Source: Ferroplasma sp037442045
Lineage (GTDB): Archaea; Thermoplasmatota; Thermoplasmata; Thermoplasmatales; Thermoplasmataceae
Assembly: GCF_037442045.1 (NCBI RefSeq)
Contig: NZ_JBBIRC010000037.1
Coordinates: 1-13,131 of the forward strand
Direction of reading: 5' to 3'
Length of the DNA stretch: 13,131 nt
Position numbers and translations under genes: made by a program. Every line of letters starts with the position of its first letter. Positions within the stretch are counted from its first letter, which is position 1. The notes under the pieces are model-generated. The model did not search any database, was not told where the DNA came from, and was given only the letters and a program-made list of their open reading frames with translations. Shown here piece after piece: positions 4,836 through 13,131 of the stretch.

Positions 4836-7800
4836 ATGAATCCTATTTTAGATGCTTTTTTTAAATCAGAAAGTGTGGTTAATTATCAGATAGATTCCAT
4901 GAATTATTTTTATGCTACTAAAAACAATCCAGATAACATAATGCAGCAAATTGTTGATGAAACGAAAATATCTGAGGATGCAACTCCCGGAGTTATTGAT
5001 CTTGATCCTGCGAAAACCAGAGGCAAGGAGATAAAAATTTATTTCGGGAGAGATAGAGAAGAAGGAAAAGCTACGGGCAATCCTACAATATGGGTTGATA
5101 AGCCCGAAATTAAAGAAGCTTCAGGAGCCGCAAATCAGATCACTCCTCAAGAAGCAAGACTCAGAGATCTCAATTATATGGCACCTATAATGTTACGTTT
5201 GCGTATAGTTGAAGATGGCATAGAAAGAGATGCAAACACAATAAAAATTGGCGAAATACCAGTAATGGTAAGATCCAAAATATGTACATTATCCGATCAG
5301 AACCTTGATGTTTATATAGAGAAAAACAACGGTCCAATTGATGAAACAAAGGAGGGAAAACTCAGGTATGTAGATGAGGACCCAACCGATCCGGGAGGAT
5401 ATTTCATTATAGGAGGATCCGAAAGAGTTATAGTATCACTTGAAGATCTTGCACCGAACAAGATTTTAGTGGAATATGAAGAAAAATACGATTCAAAAGT
5501 AGAAGTTGCAAAGATTTTTTCACAGAAAAGCGGATTCAGGGCATTAATATCAATGGAAAAGGGAAACGATGGAATAATAAATGTTTCTATACCCACGGTG
5601 GCTGGAACAATTCCACTTATAATACTTATGAAGGCTCTGGGCATTGATAAAGATGTTGATGTGCATGATGCTATATATTCAGATCCGAGAATGGATCCAT
5701 TAATTTATGCAAATATAGAAGATTCAAAAAGTGTAAAAATACTTCCGCCAAATGGAATAAATAACGGCGCAGATGCACTTTCCTATCTGGAAAAGAGATT
5801 CGCTGCCGGTCAGGCAAAAGAATTCAGGGATAAGAAAATTACACAGATGCTGGACAGGTCATTGCTTCCACATCTTGGCGATGAAATCTCTGACAGGGTA
5901 AAGAAAGCTATTTATCTGGGAAGAATGGCAAGATCACTTCTTGAACTTAACCTTGGCATGAGACACGTTGACGATAAAGACCATTACGCAAATAAAAGAA
6001 TAAAGCTTTCCGGGGATTTACTGGATGAACTATTTAGAAATGCATTCCAATCAGTGATGAAGGATCTTAAATACCAGCTGGAAAAAACATACAATAAAAA
6101 GAGGGGAATAAGACTAAGGCCGGCAGTAAGGCAGGATTTGCTTACACAGAAAATACTGCATTCAATGGCTACTGGAAACTGGATAGGTGGCAGAACAGGT
6201 GTATCACAGCTTCTGGACAGAACTTCAAATATGTCTACTCTCAGCCATTTAAGAAGAATCATTTCACCATTAACAAGATCACAGCCACATTTTGAAGCAA
6301 GAGACCTTCATCCAACACAGTGGGGAAGAATATGCCCGAATGAGACACCTGAAGGGCAGAACTGTGGATTAGTAAAAAATGCAGCGCTTATAATCAACGT
6401 TACTCAGGGCATAGACCCGGATATAGTTGTTGAAGAACTGAAAAACATGGATATCCATAATGTAACAAAGGAAGAAGTATCGGGCCGTGTTTATCTAAAC
6501 GGTGATTTTATCGGCTATCATGATGATCCAGCCATATTAACCGAAACACTTCGTAATCTTAGAAGGTCTGGAAAATTATCAACAGAGGTAAATGTTAAAT
6601 ACGATTCAAATACAAATGAGGTTATAATAAACTGTGACCGGGGAAGGTTGAGAAGGCCTCTCTTTGTTGTCAGGGATGGAAAGACTGTTTTAAATGAAGA
6701 AATGCTTGAAAAATTAAAAATGGGCGAATATACAATCAGTAACCTTATTTCAGAAGGAGCTATAGAATGGCTCGATGCTGAAGAAGAAGAAAACGCATTT
6801 ATTTCGGTATTCCCATTTGACTTTCCTGCAACCTGCCCGGATTGTGGTAAAGTTCTTTATAGAAATAATGTAACATGGGTAAATCCAGGATCAGGCAATG
6901 TTGTACTGGAATGCGATGAATGCCATTCACATTTTAAGGGCATAAACAAGTTATCAGAAGATCACACGCATTGCGAAATAGACGCTTCCATGATACTTGG
7001 TGTTGTTGCTTCTCTTATCCCATATCCTGAGCATAATTCATCACCAAGGATAACAATAGCTTCTGCAATGATTAAGCAATCCATTGGACTTCCCCAGGCA
7101 AATTTTAGAATCAGGACCGATACAAGGGGGCATTTACTTCATTATCCTCAGATACCGCTTGTAACTACAAAGGTTATGGATTTCATAAAATACAGAAGGA
7201 AACCTGCCGGTCAGAATTTTGTTGTTGCAATAATTTCATACCATGGTTACAATATGCAGGATGCAATTATTATGAATAAGGCATCCATAGAGAGGGGATT
7301 GGGCAGAAGCACATTTTTCAGAACCTATACTGCAGAAGAAAGAAGGTATCCAGGAGGCCAGGAAGATAAATTCGAAATACCGAGCCATGACGTTCTTGGT
7401 GCAAGAGCCGAAGAATTTTACAAAAATCTTGATGAAAATGGTATAATATTCCCGGAGTCAAAAGTTGAAGGATCAGACGTTCTTGTTGGTAAAACATCTC
7501 CGCCAAGATTCCTTGAGGAAGAGAATGCAGATAAGCTTGGGCCATTAAGAAGGAGAGAATCTTCCGTTACAGTCAGGCCAACAGAATCCGGTTACGTTGA
7601 CAATGTATTTCTTACTGTTTCCGAAAGCAATAGCAGAATTATAAAGGTAAAGGTAAGAAGTGATAGAATACCCCAGCCTGGAGATAAGTTTGCTTCAAGG
7701 CACGGGCAAAAAGGAGTTATTGGCCATGTTGCTGCACAGGAAGACATGCCATTCAACGAAGATGGAATTATTCCGGACCTGCTTTTTAACCCACATTCAG

Positions 7801-8423
7801 TGCCTTCAAGGATGACACTGGGGCATGTTCTGGAAATGATGGGGGCTAAAGTATCAACAATGAGTGGTGAAAATATTGATTCCACAATTTTTGATGGAGA
7901 GCCGGAAAAAAGCCTCAGGGAACAGTTAAAAAAGTATGGATTCCGTGAATCGGGAAATGAAGTCATGTATGACGGAATCACTGGAAAGAAATTCGATGTG
8001 GATATTTTTATAGGAGTTATTTATTATCAGAAACTGCATCATATGGTAGCCAGCAAATTCCACGCCAGATCCAGGGGTCCTGTACAGATTCTTACCAGGC
8101 AGCCAACAGAGGGAAGGTCCAGGCAGGGAGGACTCAGATTCGGCGAAATGGAAAGAGATACTTTAATCGCACATGGTGCCTCCATGGTAATAAAAGACAG
8201 GTTGCTTGATCAGAGCGATGGCACAATTCTTTACGTTTGCGGAAATCCAACATGCGGGCATATTGCTATATATGATTTCAAAAAAGGCACATTGCGGTGC
8301 CCGGTATGTGGAAATACGGGAAACATATACCCAATTGAAACCAGTTATGCATTTAAATTAATGAGGGATGAATTGAGTTCAATGGGGATTGTTATGAGAT
8401 TGGAGCTGGGTGATATGAAATGA
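4836..8423 (+). CDS. rpoB: RNA polymerase subunit B (Rpo2, undivided)
   Basis: Second-largest core subunit of RNA polymerase, 1195 residues, the Rpb2/bacterial beta counterpart. It is one chain, whereas many methanogens and haloarchaea split it into B'' and B'. The N-terminal half forms protrusion and lobe. The fork region carries PNETPEGQNCGLV (501-513). The hybrid-binding region contains HTHCEIDASMILGV (710-723), GYNMQDAIIMN (804-814) and GDKFASRHGQKG (949-960) with active-site lysines. The C-terminal clamp segment has GGLRFGEMERD (1098-1108) and a zinc site, C1135/C1140 plus C1155/C1158, with an unusual four-residue first gap. A second four-Cys set (667, 670, 693, 696) occupies a loop that is only a linker in eukaryotic Rpb2. 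Gln808 replaces a usually acidic residue beside Asp809. Start codon follows the rpoH stop directly. The stop overlaps rpoA1 by 4 bases. Confidence 0.98.
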   Translation: MNPILDAFFKSESVVNYQIDSMNYFYATKNNPDNIMQQIVDETKISEDATPGVIDLDPAKTRGKEIKIYFGRDREEGKATGNPTIWVDKPEIKEASGAANQITPQEARLRDLNYMAPIMLRLRIVEDGIERDANTIKIGEIPVMVRSKICTLSDQNLDVYIEKNNGPIDETKEGKLRYVDEDPTDPGGYFIIGGSERVIVSLEDLAPNKILVEYEEKYDSKVEVAKIFSQKSGFRALISMEKGNDGIINVSIPTVAGTIPLIILMKALGIDKDVDVHDAIYSDPRMDPLIYANIEDSKSVKILPPNGINNGADALSYLEKRFAAGQAKEFRDKKITQMLDRSLLPHLGDEISDRVKKAIYLGRMARSLLELNLGMRHVDDKDHYANKRIKLSGDLLDELFRNAFQSVMKDLKYQLEKTYNKKRGIRLRPAVRQDLLTQKILHSMATGNWIGGRTGVSQLLDRTSNMSTLSHLRRIISPLTRSQPHFEARDLHPTQWGRICPNETPEGQNCGLVKNAALIINVTQGIDPDIVVEELKNMDIHNVTKEEVSGRVYLNGDFIGYHDDPAILTETLRNLRRSGKLSTEVNVKYDSNTNEVIINCDRGRLRRPLFVVRDGKTVLNEEMLEKLKMGEYTISNLISEGAIEWLDAEEEENAFISVFPFDFPATCPDCGKVLYRNNVTWVNPGSGNVVLECDECHSHFKGINKLSEDHTHCEIDASMILGVVASLIPYPEHNSSPRITIASAMIKQSIGLPQANFRIRTDTRGHLLHYPQIPLVTTKVMDFIKYRRKPAGQNFVVAIISYHGYNMQDAIIMNKASIERGLGRSTFFRTYTAEERRYPGGQEDKFEIPSHDVLGARAEEFYKNLDENGIIFPESKVEGSDVLVGKTSPPRFLEEENADKLGPLRRRESSVTVRPTESGYVDNVFLTVSESNSRIIKVKVRSDRIPQPGDKFASRHGQKGVIGHVAAQEDMPFNEDGIIPDLLFNPHSVPSRMTLGHVLEMMGAKVSTMSGENIDSTIFDGEPEKSLREQLKKYGFRESGNEVMYDGITGKKFDVDIFIGVIYYQKLHHMVASKFHARSRGPVQILTRQPTEGRSRQGGLRFGEMERDTLIAHGASMVIKDRLLDQSDGTILYVCGNPTCGHIAIYDFKKGTLRCPVCGNTGNIYPIETSYAFKLMRDELSSMGIVMRLELGDMK

Positions 8424-11083
8424 ATTTTAATAATGTTTCAAAGAGAATAGAAAAAATAAAATTTGCCCTTTTATCTCCTGATGAATTCAGGAAAATGTCG
8501 CAGATCAGAGTTATAACACCTGATACATATGATGACGATGGTTATCCCATAGAAAGAGGCTTAATGGATCTTCATATGGGAGTAATTGAGCCAGGCCTTA
8601 AATGTGCAACATGTGGCGGCAAGGTTGACGAATGCCCTGGGCATTTTGGCCACATAGAGCTTGCAATGCCAGTAGTCCATATTGGTTTTATAAAGGAAAT
8701 AAAAAGCATGCTTGATGCCTCATGCAAGGAATGCGGCAGAATAAAATTAACAGATGACGAAATTAACAATTACCGGGTCCAGATCAATGCAATGAATTTT
8801 GAAACAATGGACCCTGAAGTCATAGATTTGACCCTCAAAAAAATCGTTGATATAGCTGTTCAGAGAACTATATGCCCCCATTGCAGTGCCGAGAGCCCAA
8901 AGGTTATTCTTGACAAACCAACCACTTTCAGAGAAGGCGGCATCAAAATCACACCAAAAGAGATAAGGGAAAGGCTTGAAAGAATTCCAGATGATGATTT
9001 ACTATTTTTCGGAATAAATAAGGGTTCTGCAAGGCCGGAATGGATGATACTCACTGTACTACCAGTTCCCCCAATTGATGTCAGGCCTTCAATTACACTT
9101 GAAACAGGCGAAAGAAGTGAAGATGACCTCACACACAAGCTTGTTGATATAATAAGAATATCACAGAGACTAAGGGAGAGCAGAGATAATGGATCACCAC
9201 AGTTAATTATAGAGGACCTATGGGATCTTTTGCAGTATCATATAACAACTTATTTCGATAATCAGACAGCAGGAATACCGCCTGCAAGGCACAGATCAGG
9301 ACGTGCATTAAAAACACTGGTTCAGAGGCTTAAAGGCAAAGAGGGAAGATTCCGAGCCAATTTATCCGGTAAAAGAGTTAATTTTTCATCAAGGAGTGTT
9401 ATTTCTCCAGAGCCATTTCTATCAATGAATGAGGTTGGAATACCAGAAATAGCAGCAAGGGAACTTACTGTACCTGTGCTGATAAATTCATTTAACATTG
9501 AAAAAATGAAAGAATGGTTAAAAAGAGGAACAGCACCAAGAACTGCTGATGGAAAATATCTAGCAGGGGTAAATTATCTTATAAGGCCCGATGGAAGAAG
9601 AATAAAACTTACTGATCAAAATGCTGAAATAAACAGTGAACGTGTTGATATTGGATGGACAGTGGAAAGGCAGATGACAGAGGGCGATATAGTACTGTTC
9701 AACAGGCAGCCTTCCCTGCATAGAATGTCAATGATGGCACATACTGTAAGGGTTTTGCCAGGCATGACATTCAGATTCAATCTTGCAGATTGCACTCCTT
9801 ACAATGCTGATTTTGATGGGGATGAGATGAATCTCCATGTTATTCAGAGCGAAGAATCAAGAGCTGAAGCCAGAATAATTATGAAAGTCCAGGAACAGAT
9901 TATGTCTCCAAGATTTGGAGGACCAATTATAGGTGCAATACATGATCATATTACTTCACTTTTCCTTCTCACTCATAATAATCCATTGTTCAGTGAGGAT
10001 GATGCATTGCATACAGTATCATACATAGACTTTGAAAAATTGCCAGAACCTGTAATAAAGGATGGAAAAAAGTATTATCACGGAAGGGATATATTTTCAC
10101 TTGTACTACCAGAAAGCCTTAATGTGAAATTCAGGAGCCATTTATGTGCAGGTTTCAAAGATAAATGTGAATATGAGGATGACCCCGAAGATACCTTTGT
10201 TGTCATAACTAATGGAAAACTTGTACACGGAACGATTGATGATGAAGCGGTAGGCCCATTCTCAGGTGTCATAGTTGATAAAATATTCAGAAAAATGGGT
10301 CCAGCAGCAGCTGCAAAATTCATAGACAATGTGACAAGGCTGGCAGTTGGATTTTTAAGCCACAGAGGGTTCTCCACTGGCATTAAAGATTATGACATTC
10401 CAAAGGAAGCCATATCAAGAATAGAAGAGATATCAAACGAAACTCTTGAAAAGATAGAAAAGCTCGTAGAAGCTTTCAGATCCGGTCAGCTGCAGCAATT
10501 GCCCGGAAGATCAGTAGAGGATACACTTGAAGTAGAAATTTTGAGTGCAACAGGAGGTGTTAGGGATGAATCCGGCAAAATTGCATCACAGTATCTCGGG
10601 CTTACTGATCCTTCAGTTATTATGGCAAGGTCAGGTGCCAGGGCAAAAATGCTGAATATTGCTGAGGTTGCAGGAATGGTCGGGCAACAATCCGTCAGGG
10701 GTGGAAGGCTTAACAGAGGATATGCAAACAGGACACTGCCGCATTTCAGAGAAAACGATCTTAGCGCTTATGCCAGAGGATTTATAAAATCTTCGTATAG
10801 ATCTGGTTTAAATCCAACAGAATACTTCTTCCACAGTATTGGGGGCAGAGAAGGTCTGGTTGATATAGCTGTAAGAACATCTAGAAGTGGTTACATGCAG
10901 AGAAGGCTTATAAATGCCTTTGAAGATCTTAAAGTTAATGACAAAAGGAGAGTAGAAGATACTATTGGCTCCGTTGTTCAATTTAAATATGGCGAGGATG
11001 GAATAGATCCCACGAGAAGTGATGAGGGATTAACAGTAGATGTTGATTATGTAGCATATGATGAATTTGGTGATGAAAAATGA
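8420..11083 (+). CDS. rpoA1: RNA polymerase subunit A' (Rpo1N)
   Basis: N-terminal two thirds of the largest subunit (Rpb1/beta' counterpart), 887 residues, the usual archaeal length. Visible parts in order: clamp-core zinc site C62/C65/C72/H75; a second Cys set C102/C105 and C152/C155; LSGKRVNFSSRSVISP (315-330) near the template strand; the catalytic magnesium loop NADFDGDEM (462-470) with Asp464, Asp466 and Asp468; the funnel segment around VGQQSVRGGRL (754-764); and the bridge helix FFHSIGGREGLVDIAVRTS (803-821). It ends soon after the FKYGEDGIDP segment, the normal archaeal split point, so A'' begins where expected. ATG overlaps the rpoB TGA as ATGA, and GGTGAT about 6 bases upstream can serve as Shine-Dalgarno. 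It overlaps rpoA2 in the same way. Confidence 0.98.
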   Translation: MNFNNVSKRIEKIKFALLSPDEFRKMSQIRVITPDTYDDDGYPIERGLMDLHMGVIEPGLKCATCGGKVDECPGHFGHIELAMPVVHIGFIKEIKSMLDASCKECGRIKLTDDEINNYRVQINAMNFETMDPEVIDLTLKKIVDIAVQRTICPHCSAESPKVILDKPTTFREGGIKITPKEIRERLERIPDDDLLFFGINKGSARPEWMILTVLPVPPIDVRPSITLETGERSEDDLTHKLVDIIRISQRLRESRDNGSPQLIIEDLWDLLQYHITTYFDNQTAGIPPARHRSGRALKTLVQRLKGKEGRFRANLSGKRVNFSSRSVISPEPFLSMNEVGIPEIAARELTVPVLINSFNIEKMKEWLKRGTAPRTADGKYLAGVNYLIRPDGRRIKLTDQNAEINSERVDIGWTVERQMTEGDIVLFNRQPSLHRMSMMAHTVRVLPGMTFRFNLADCTPYNADFDGDEMNLHVIQSEESRAEARIIMKVQEQIMSPRFGGPIIGAIHDHITSLFLLTHNNPLFSEDDALHTVSYIDFEKLPEPVIKDGKKYYHGRDIFSLVLPESLNVKFRSHLCAGFKDKCEYEDDPEDTFVVITNGKLVHGTIDDEAVGPFSGVIVDKIFRKMGPAAAAKFIDNVTRLAVGFLSHRGFSTGIKDYDIPKEAISRIEEISNETLEKIEKLVEAFRSGQLQQLPGRSVEDTLEVEILSATGGVRDESGKIASQYLGLTDPSVIMARSGARAKMLNIAEVAGMVGQQSVRGGRLNRGYANRTLPHFRENDLSAYARGFIKSSYRSGLNPTEYFFHSIGGREGLVDIAVRTSRSGYMQRRLINAFEDLKVNDKRRVEDTIGSVVQFKYGEDGIDPTRSDEGLTVDVDYVAYDEFGDEK

Positions 11084-12597
11084 TGTCGCTGGTATGGAGA
11101 GATACAAAAAAGAATGTTGAACTGCTTATTGAAAGTGCACCATGCGCTTATGCCATAGACTACATGCCTGATGAAAAACTTGATACTGCATATATTTCTA
11201 CAGATAAGCAGAATGTTGATTATGAATTAAAAATATCTAAAGTTTCCAAATATGAAGCTATAGACAATCTTATTCTAAAAAGAAAAACCGGTCTTAAGGC
11301 CATACTTCAAATAGAAAGCATAAGAAGAATAGACAGAGTCCCTATAATCGAGTTTGACATGGAAAAGGGATTTAAAGAATTAACATCATTTGCTATGGGT
11401 ACAAAATTTCAGGTAGATTATAGGGAAAAAGACGCATTCCATCTTTCCGCCAAAGCTAAAGATGTTATGGATGATGCGAAAGCAAGAGGTTACGATTTTC
11501 CAGTTTCGCTTGTTGATAAACTTATAAAATACAGGGAAAGTTTGCCTGAAAATAAATATGAAAAACTTCTTAAAAGGGTAGATTTAGAATTTAAAAAGAG
11601 GGAAGTGGATCCATTCGAAGCTGTCGGAGTAATCGCAGCCCAGAGTATAGGAGAACCCGGAACCCAGATGACAATGAGAACTTTCCACTTTGCAGGAGTC
11701 GTTGAAATGAACGTTACACTTGGGCTTCCAAGACTTATAGAAATAGTGGACGCCAGGAGAATACCAAGTACACCTTCCATGACCATATATCTTACCGAGA
11801 AATACAAGAAAAGTGAGGAAAAGGTAAGAGAACTGATAAAAAACCTGGAAAATACAACTATAATTGATGTTGCCGATATAATAACAGACGTTGGAAATAT
11901 GGATCTTACCATAAAAATCGACAGAAATAAAGCCAGTGAAAGGCTTGTATCAATGGGAGATATACTCAGTGCACTGGAGAAGAGGAAAGGAATAATATAC
12001 AATCAGGTTGATGAGGATAATATTTTAATCAAACTTCAGCAGGAATCATTTAAAACTTTATATCAGGTTCAGGAGCAATTAAAAATAACACCAATAAAAG
12101 GCATCAACAAAATATCCAGAGCCATAGCAAGGTTAGACCCAAAGGAAGAGGCATGGATTATTTATACACAGGGATCAAACCTTAGAGAGGTTTTGAATAT
12201 AGAGGGCGTTGATGCTAACAGAACTACAACCAATGATATAATAGAAATAGAAAATGTCTTCGGTATCGAAGCCGCTAGAAATGCAATATACCGTGAAGCG
12301 GAAAACACATTGAGTGAACAGGGTTTGAATGTTGACAAAAGGCATTTGATGCTTGTTGCAGATATGATGAGTTTCTCAGGAGCAGTTAGAGCCGTTGGTA
12401 GACAGGGAATTTCTGGCCGTAAGAGTAGTGTTCTTGCAAGAGCAGCTTTCGAAATTACATCAAAACATTTGCTAAAAGCAGGTTTACTCGGGGAAATAGA
12501 TCCACTAGCAGGAGTTGCAGAGAACATTATAGTTGGGCAGCCCATAACACTGGGAACAGGTGCAATAGACCTTGTCTATAAAGGAAATAAAAAATAA
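11080..12597 (+). CDS. rpoA2: RNA polymerase subunit A'' (Rpo1C) with extended N-terminus
   Basis: C-terminal third of the largest subunit. VGVIAAQSIGEPGTQ (182-196) leads into the trigger loop TMRTFHFAG (198-206), whose His203 matches the catalytic histidine of other polymerases, followed by LGLPRLIEIVDARRIPSTP (214-232). The C-terminal half has the cleft/clamp segments NVFGIEAARNAI (392-403) and HLMLVADMMSFSG (422-434). At 505 residues it is about 100 longer than most archaeal A'' chains, which run to some 390-400. The extra part is the N-terminus: about 180 residues precede the IAAQSIGEP block instead of roughly 60. The first 120 or so look like a folded alpha/beta module of unknown role. 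ATG overlaps the rpoA1 stop as ATGA; a second ATG follows immediately and could equally be used. GGTGAT (11069-11074) is the Shine-Dalgarno. Confidence 0.97.
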   Translation: MMSLVWRDTKKNVELLIESAPCAYAIDYMPDEKLDTAYISTDKQNVDYELKISKVSKYEAIDNLILKRKTGLKAILQIESIRRIDRVPIIEFDMEKGFKELTSFAMGTKFQVDYREKDAFHLSAKAKDVMDDAKARGYDFPVSLVDKLIKYRESLPENKYEKLLKRVDLEFKKREVDPFEAVGVIAAQSIGEPGTQMTMRTFHFAGVVEMNVTLGLPRLIEIVDARRIPSTPSMTIYLTEKYKKSEEKVRELIKNLENTTIIDVADIITDVGNMDLTIKIDRNKASERLVSMGDILSALEKRKGIIYNQVDEDNILIKLQQESFKTLYQVQEQLKITPIKGINKISRAIARLDPKEEAWIIYTQGSNLREVLNIEGVDANRTTTNDIIEIENVFGIEAARNAIYREAENTLSEQGLNVDKRHLMLVADMMSFSGAVRAVGRQGISGRKSSVLARAAFEITSKHLLKAGLLGEIDPLAGVAENIIVGQPITLGTGAIDLVYKGNKK

Positions 12598-12606
12598 AGG
12601 GATACC

Positions 12607-13038
12607 ATGAATGAAATAATAATGGACAACCAGACAATAGGATTTATAAAATTATTTGAGAGCTATACAAGAACAAATGTGTTTGAATGCCTTGAAAATG
12701 AAGAAATGGTTCTCTTTGTTGTAGGCGAGCATAAACTCGGTGAAATTTTTAAAAAGCATGAAAACATAATTGCTGATTTAAAAACAAAGATAAACAAGAG
12801 AATTGTTATGGCTGAGTTTTCCCCTGATCTTCTTACATTTACAAAGAATCTTTTCTATAGATATGGCGTAAATGAAATAAATCTTATATGGAAAGATAAT
12901 GTAACAAACCTTTTCATAGGAATAGCCACAGAAAATATAGGAAAGGCAATTGGAAAGGACAGCAGAAACATAAAACTTATGAGAGATGCGATTGCCAGAT
13001 ATTTCAAAATAAAAAACGTTATTATAAAACAGAGATAA
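12607..13038 (+). CDS. nusA: NusA-like transcription factor with two KH domains
   Basis: A 143-residue protein with the size, position and layout of archaeal NusA, which consists of two KH domains without the S1 and N-terminal polymerase-binding domains of bacterial NusA. KH1 spans about residues 8-72 and KH2 about 73-143; NIGKAIGKDSRNIKLMRDAI (110-129) is recognisable as the second KH core. Family members bind single-stranded RNA and are thought to act in elongation or termination. Both RNA-gripping GXXG loops are altered: FKKH (48-51) in KH1 and GKDS (116-119) in KH2. It follows rpoA2 by 9 bases with AGGGAT just upstream of its ATG, so it belongs to the operon. The usual rpl30e between rpoA2 and nusA is missing. 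Confidence 0.87.
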   Translation: MNEIIMDNQTIGFIKLFESYTRTNVFECLENEEMVLFVVGEHKLGEIFKKHENIIADLKTKINKRIVMAEFSPDLLTFTKNLFYRYGVNEINLIWKDNVTNLFIGIATENIGKAIGKDSRNIKLMRDAIARYFKIKNVIIKQR

Positions 13039-13131
13039 TTTATAATTAATTCTTTCCATTATATTGGTCAAACTTATTTCAAATTTATCTGAAATTCTAT
13101 AAATGAAATTATTAGAGTGAAATGGAACCGA
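13039..13131 (+). other. AT-rich region after nusA, possible start of next gene
   Basis: Ninety-three bases with no complete gene. A TATA-like AAATTTATC (13081-13089) is followed by a GAGTGA (13115-13120) and an ATG at 13122 reading Met-Glu-Pro to the edge. In many archaea rps12 follows nusA, but three codons cannot show this. No clear T-run ends the nusA transcript, so the operon may continue through this gap. Confidence 0.25.

Noticed and set aside
7592..7981. 129-codon open frame antisense to rpoB
   Set aside because: It is opposite the conserved active-site region of rpoB, so the openness is a by-product of codon use. No family resemblance in the translation.
11490..12002. 170-codon open frame antisense to rpoA2
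   Set aside because: It lies wholly opposite a highly conserved coding region, has a low-complexity Ser/Ile-rich translation typical of an antisense shadow, and no promoter or Shine-Dalgarno of its own.
13103..13120. Tiny ORF Met-Lys-Leu-Leu-Glu-stop just before the last ATG
   Set aside because: Five codons arise easily by chance in this AT-rich stretch, with no Shine-Dalgarno. A leader peptide cannot be argued without the next gene.
1..13131. CRISPR array, toxin-antitoxin, phage or defence genes
   Set aside because: No regularly spaced direct repeats and no such protein families were seen. Apart from the left-edge transposase fragment the genes are core housekeeping ones.

Overview
The window looks like a chromosomal segment from an acidophilic archaeon of the order Thermoplasmatales (Ferroplasma/Cuniculiplasma/Acidiplasma/Picrophilus-like). 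Evidence: AT-rich DNA throughout, archaeal RNA polymerase genes with an undivided RpoB but a split A'/A'' largest subunit, a 5S rRNA gene with no 16S or 23S gene beside it, TATA-type promoters placed about 26 bases before start codons (leaderless transcripts), and an archaeal TrpRS. The genus cannot be fixed from the sequence alone.

Layout. Positions 1-88 (minus) hold the first 29 codons of a transposase-like ORF cut by the window edge, followed by about 330 bases without a convincing gene, which may include the matching insertion-sequence end. Positions 422-1750 (minus) encode a 12-helix MFS transporter. A divergent promoter region separates it from an isolated 5S rRNA gene (about 1870-1990). 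Next is trpS (2054-3346), which converges on, and overlaps by 25 bases, a gene for methylthioribose-1-phosphate isomerase (mtnA-like, minus, 3322-4338). A second divergent promoter region (4339-4487) contains a perfect 7-bp inverted repeat just before tRNA-Lys(UUU) (4488-4561).

The second two thirds are the transcription operon: tRNA-Lys, rpoH, rpoB, rpoA1, rpoA2 and nusA, all on the plus strand and tightly packed (13-base gap, abutting TAA/ATG, two ATGA overlaps, 9-base gap). They encode subunits H, B, A' and A'' of the polymerase core and an archaeal NusA-like KH protein. The rpl30e gene often found between rpoA2 and nusA in other archaea is absent here.

I see no defence, CRISPR, phage or wholly new system. 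The best leads are in the transcription machinery: an A'' subunit with about 120 extra N-terminal residues located where eukaryotic Rpb1 carries its foot, an extra four-cysteine module in RpoB, a Gln in place of a usually acidic RpoB active-site residue, a NusA whose two KH GXXG loops are both degenerate, and a tRNA that appears to be the first gene of the polymerase operon, behind a palindrome that could be an operator.
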